From Hyphomicrobiaceae bacterium (lineage in GTDB: Bacteria > Pseudomonadota > Alphaproteobacteria > Rhizobiales > Hyphomicrobiaceae): 6,000 nucleotides of DNA. Numbering within the stretch: the first letter of the stretch is position 1; the number at the start of each line of letters is the position of its first letter. Location of the stretch: NCBI GenBank assembly GCA_020442225.1, contig JAGRKR010000291.1, positions 2,136 to 8,135 on the forward strand. Reading direction: 5' to 3'. Positions 5,765 through 6,000 of this stretch are shown here, piece after piece. Both the position numbers and the translations under genes were made by a program. Below the pieces are notes generated by a model. It ran no database searches. It had not been told where the DNA came from and was given only the letters and a program-made list of their open reading frames with translations.

Positions 5765-6000
5765 ATGCCTGGAAGTCAGAGACTGATCCCCTGCCTGTGG
5801 TTCGACGGGACGGCGGAAGAGGCCGCCCGGTTCTACGTTTCGGTGTTTCCGGACTCGCGCATCGACCACGTGCACAAGAGCACCATCGCCTGGCCGGCCG
5901 GCAAGCCGGGGGATACCCTCCTCGTCGAGTTCACGATCCTGGGGCAGCGCCATCAGGCACTCAACGGTGGGCCGAACGAGAATGCCCGCTTCAACGAATC
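5765..6000 (+). CDS. PhnB-like VOC-superfamily protein (3-demethylubiquinone methyltransferase-like fold), 3' truncated
   Basis: The first 78 residues of a glyoxalase/VOC-fold protein of the PhnB/3-dmu-9_3-mt domain family (PF06983 type); the gene runs off the window end. The signature is IPCLWFDGTAEEAARFYVSVFPDSRID (8-34), followed by PAGKPGDTLLVEFTILGQRHQALNGGP (45-71), which closely follows the family pattern of strand, helix, strand and LNGGP turn. The family name is historical and methyltransferase activity is not implied. GAGGAG at 5752-5757, seven bases before the ATG, is a good ribosome binding site. Family members often sit beside ECF42 sigma factors and DGPF proteins, and the promoter-like element just upstream fits co-regulation with the module. 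Full members have about 130-160 residues, so about half is missing. Confidence 0.9.
   Translation, partial: MPGSQRLIPCLWFDGTAEEAARFYVSVFPDSRIDHVHKSTIAWPAGKPGDTLLVEFTILGQRHQALNGGPNENARFNE

Overview
The window is GC-rich, densely coded chromosomal DNA. It looks like an alphaproteobacterium, probably of the Hyphomicrobiales type. That assignment rests on base composition, the protein style and the presence of rlmN followed by small membrane proteins; no rRNA or other marker is present to fix it. No mobile element, tRNA, rRNA or CRISPR array is visible.

Left part (1-1923, + strand): the C-terminal half of the RNA methyltransferase RlmN is cut by the window edge. A small four-helix membrane protein follows, its GTG start overlapping the rlmN stop. 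About 100 bases later comes a second membrane protein that appears to be a diverged duplicate of the first, with an added Pro/Ala/Lys-rich cytoplasmic-type tail.

Middle (2036-3256, - strand): a complete family III (CaiB/BaiF) CoA-transferase gene converges on the membrane-protein gene and diverges from the sigma-factor cluster. No dedicated pathway partner lies beside it. The 112-base convergent gap holds two inverted repeats that could act as terminators.

Right part (3257-6000, + strand): a regulatory module with the layout known for ECF42 sigma factors. Two DGPF/YCII-family proteins precede an ECF sigma factor with a long TPR-type C-terminal extension (start overlapping the previous stop by 4 bases). 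A PhnB-like VOC-fold protein then runs off the window end. The same bipartite element, TGTCGG-17 bases-CGTCCT, occurs upstream of the first DGPF gene and again upstream of the PhnB-like gene. It resembles the promoter described for ECF42 sigma factors, so the sigma factor probably drives its own operon and the PhnB-like gene. No anti-sigma factor gene is present, which is typical for this group, where the C-terminal extension is thought to control activity. This module is the most interesting content. It is a known system type rather than a new one, but its inducing signal and the biochemical role of its DGPF proteins are unknown.
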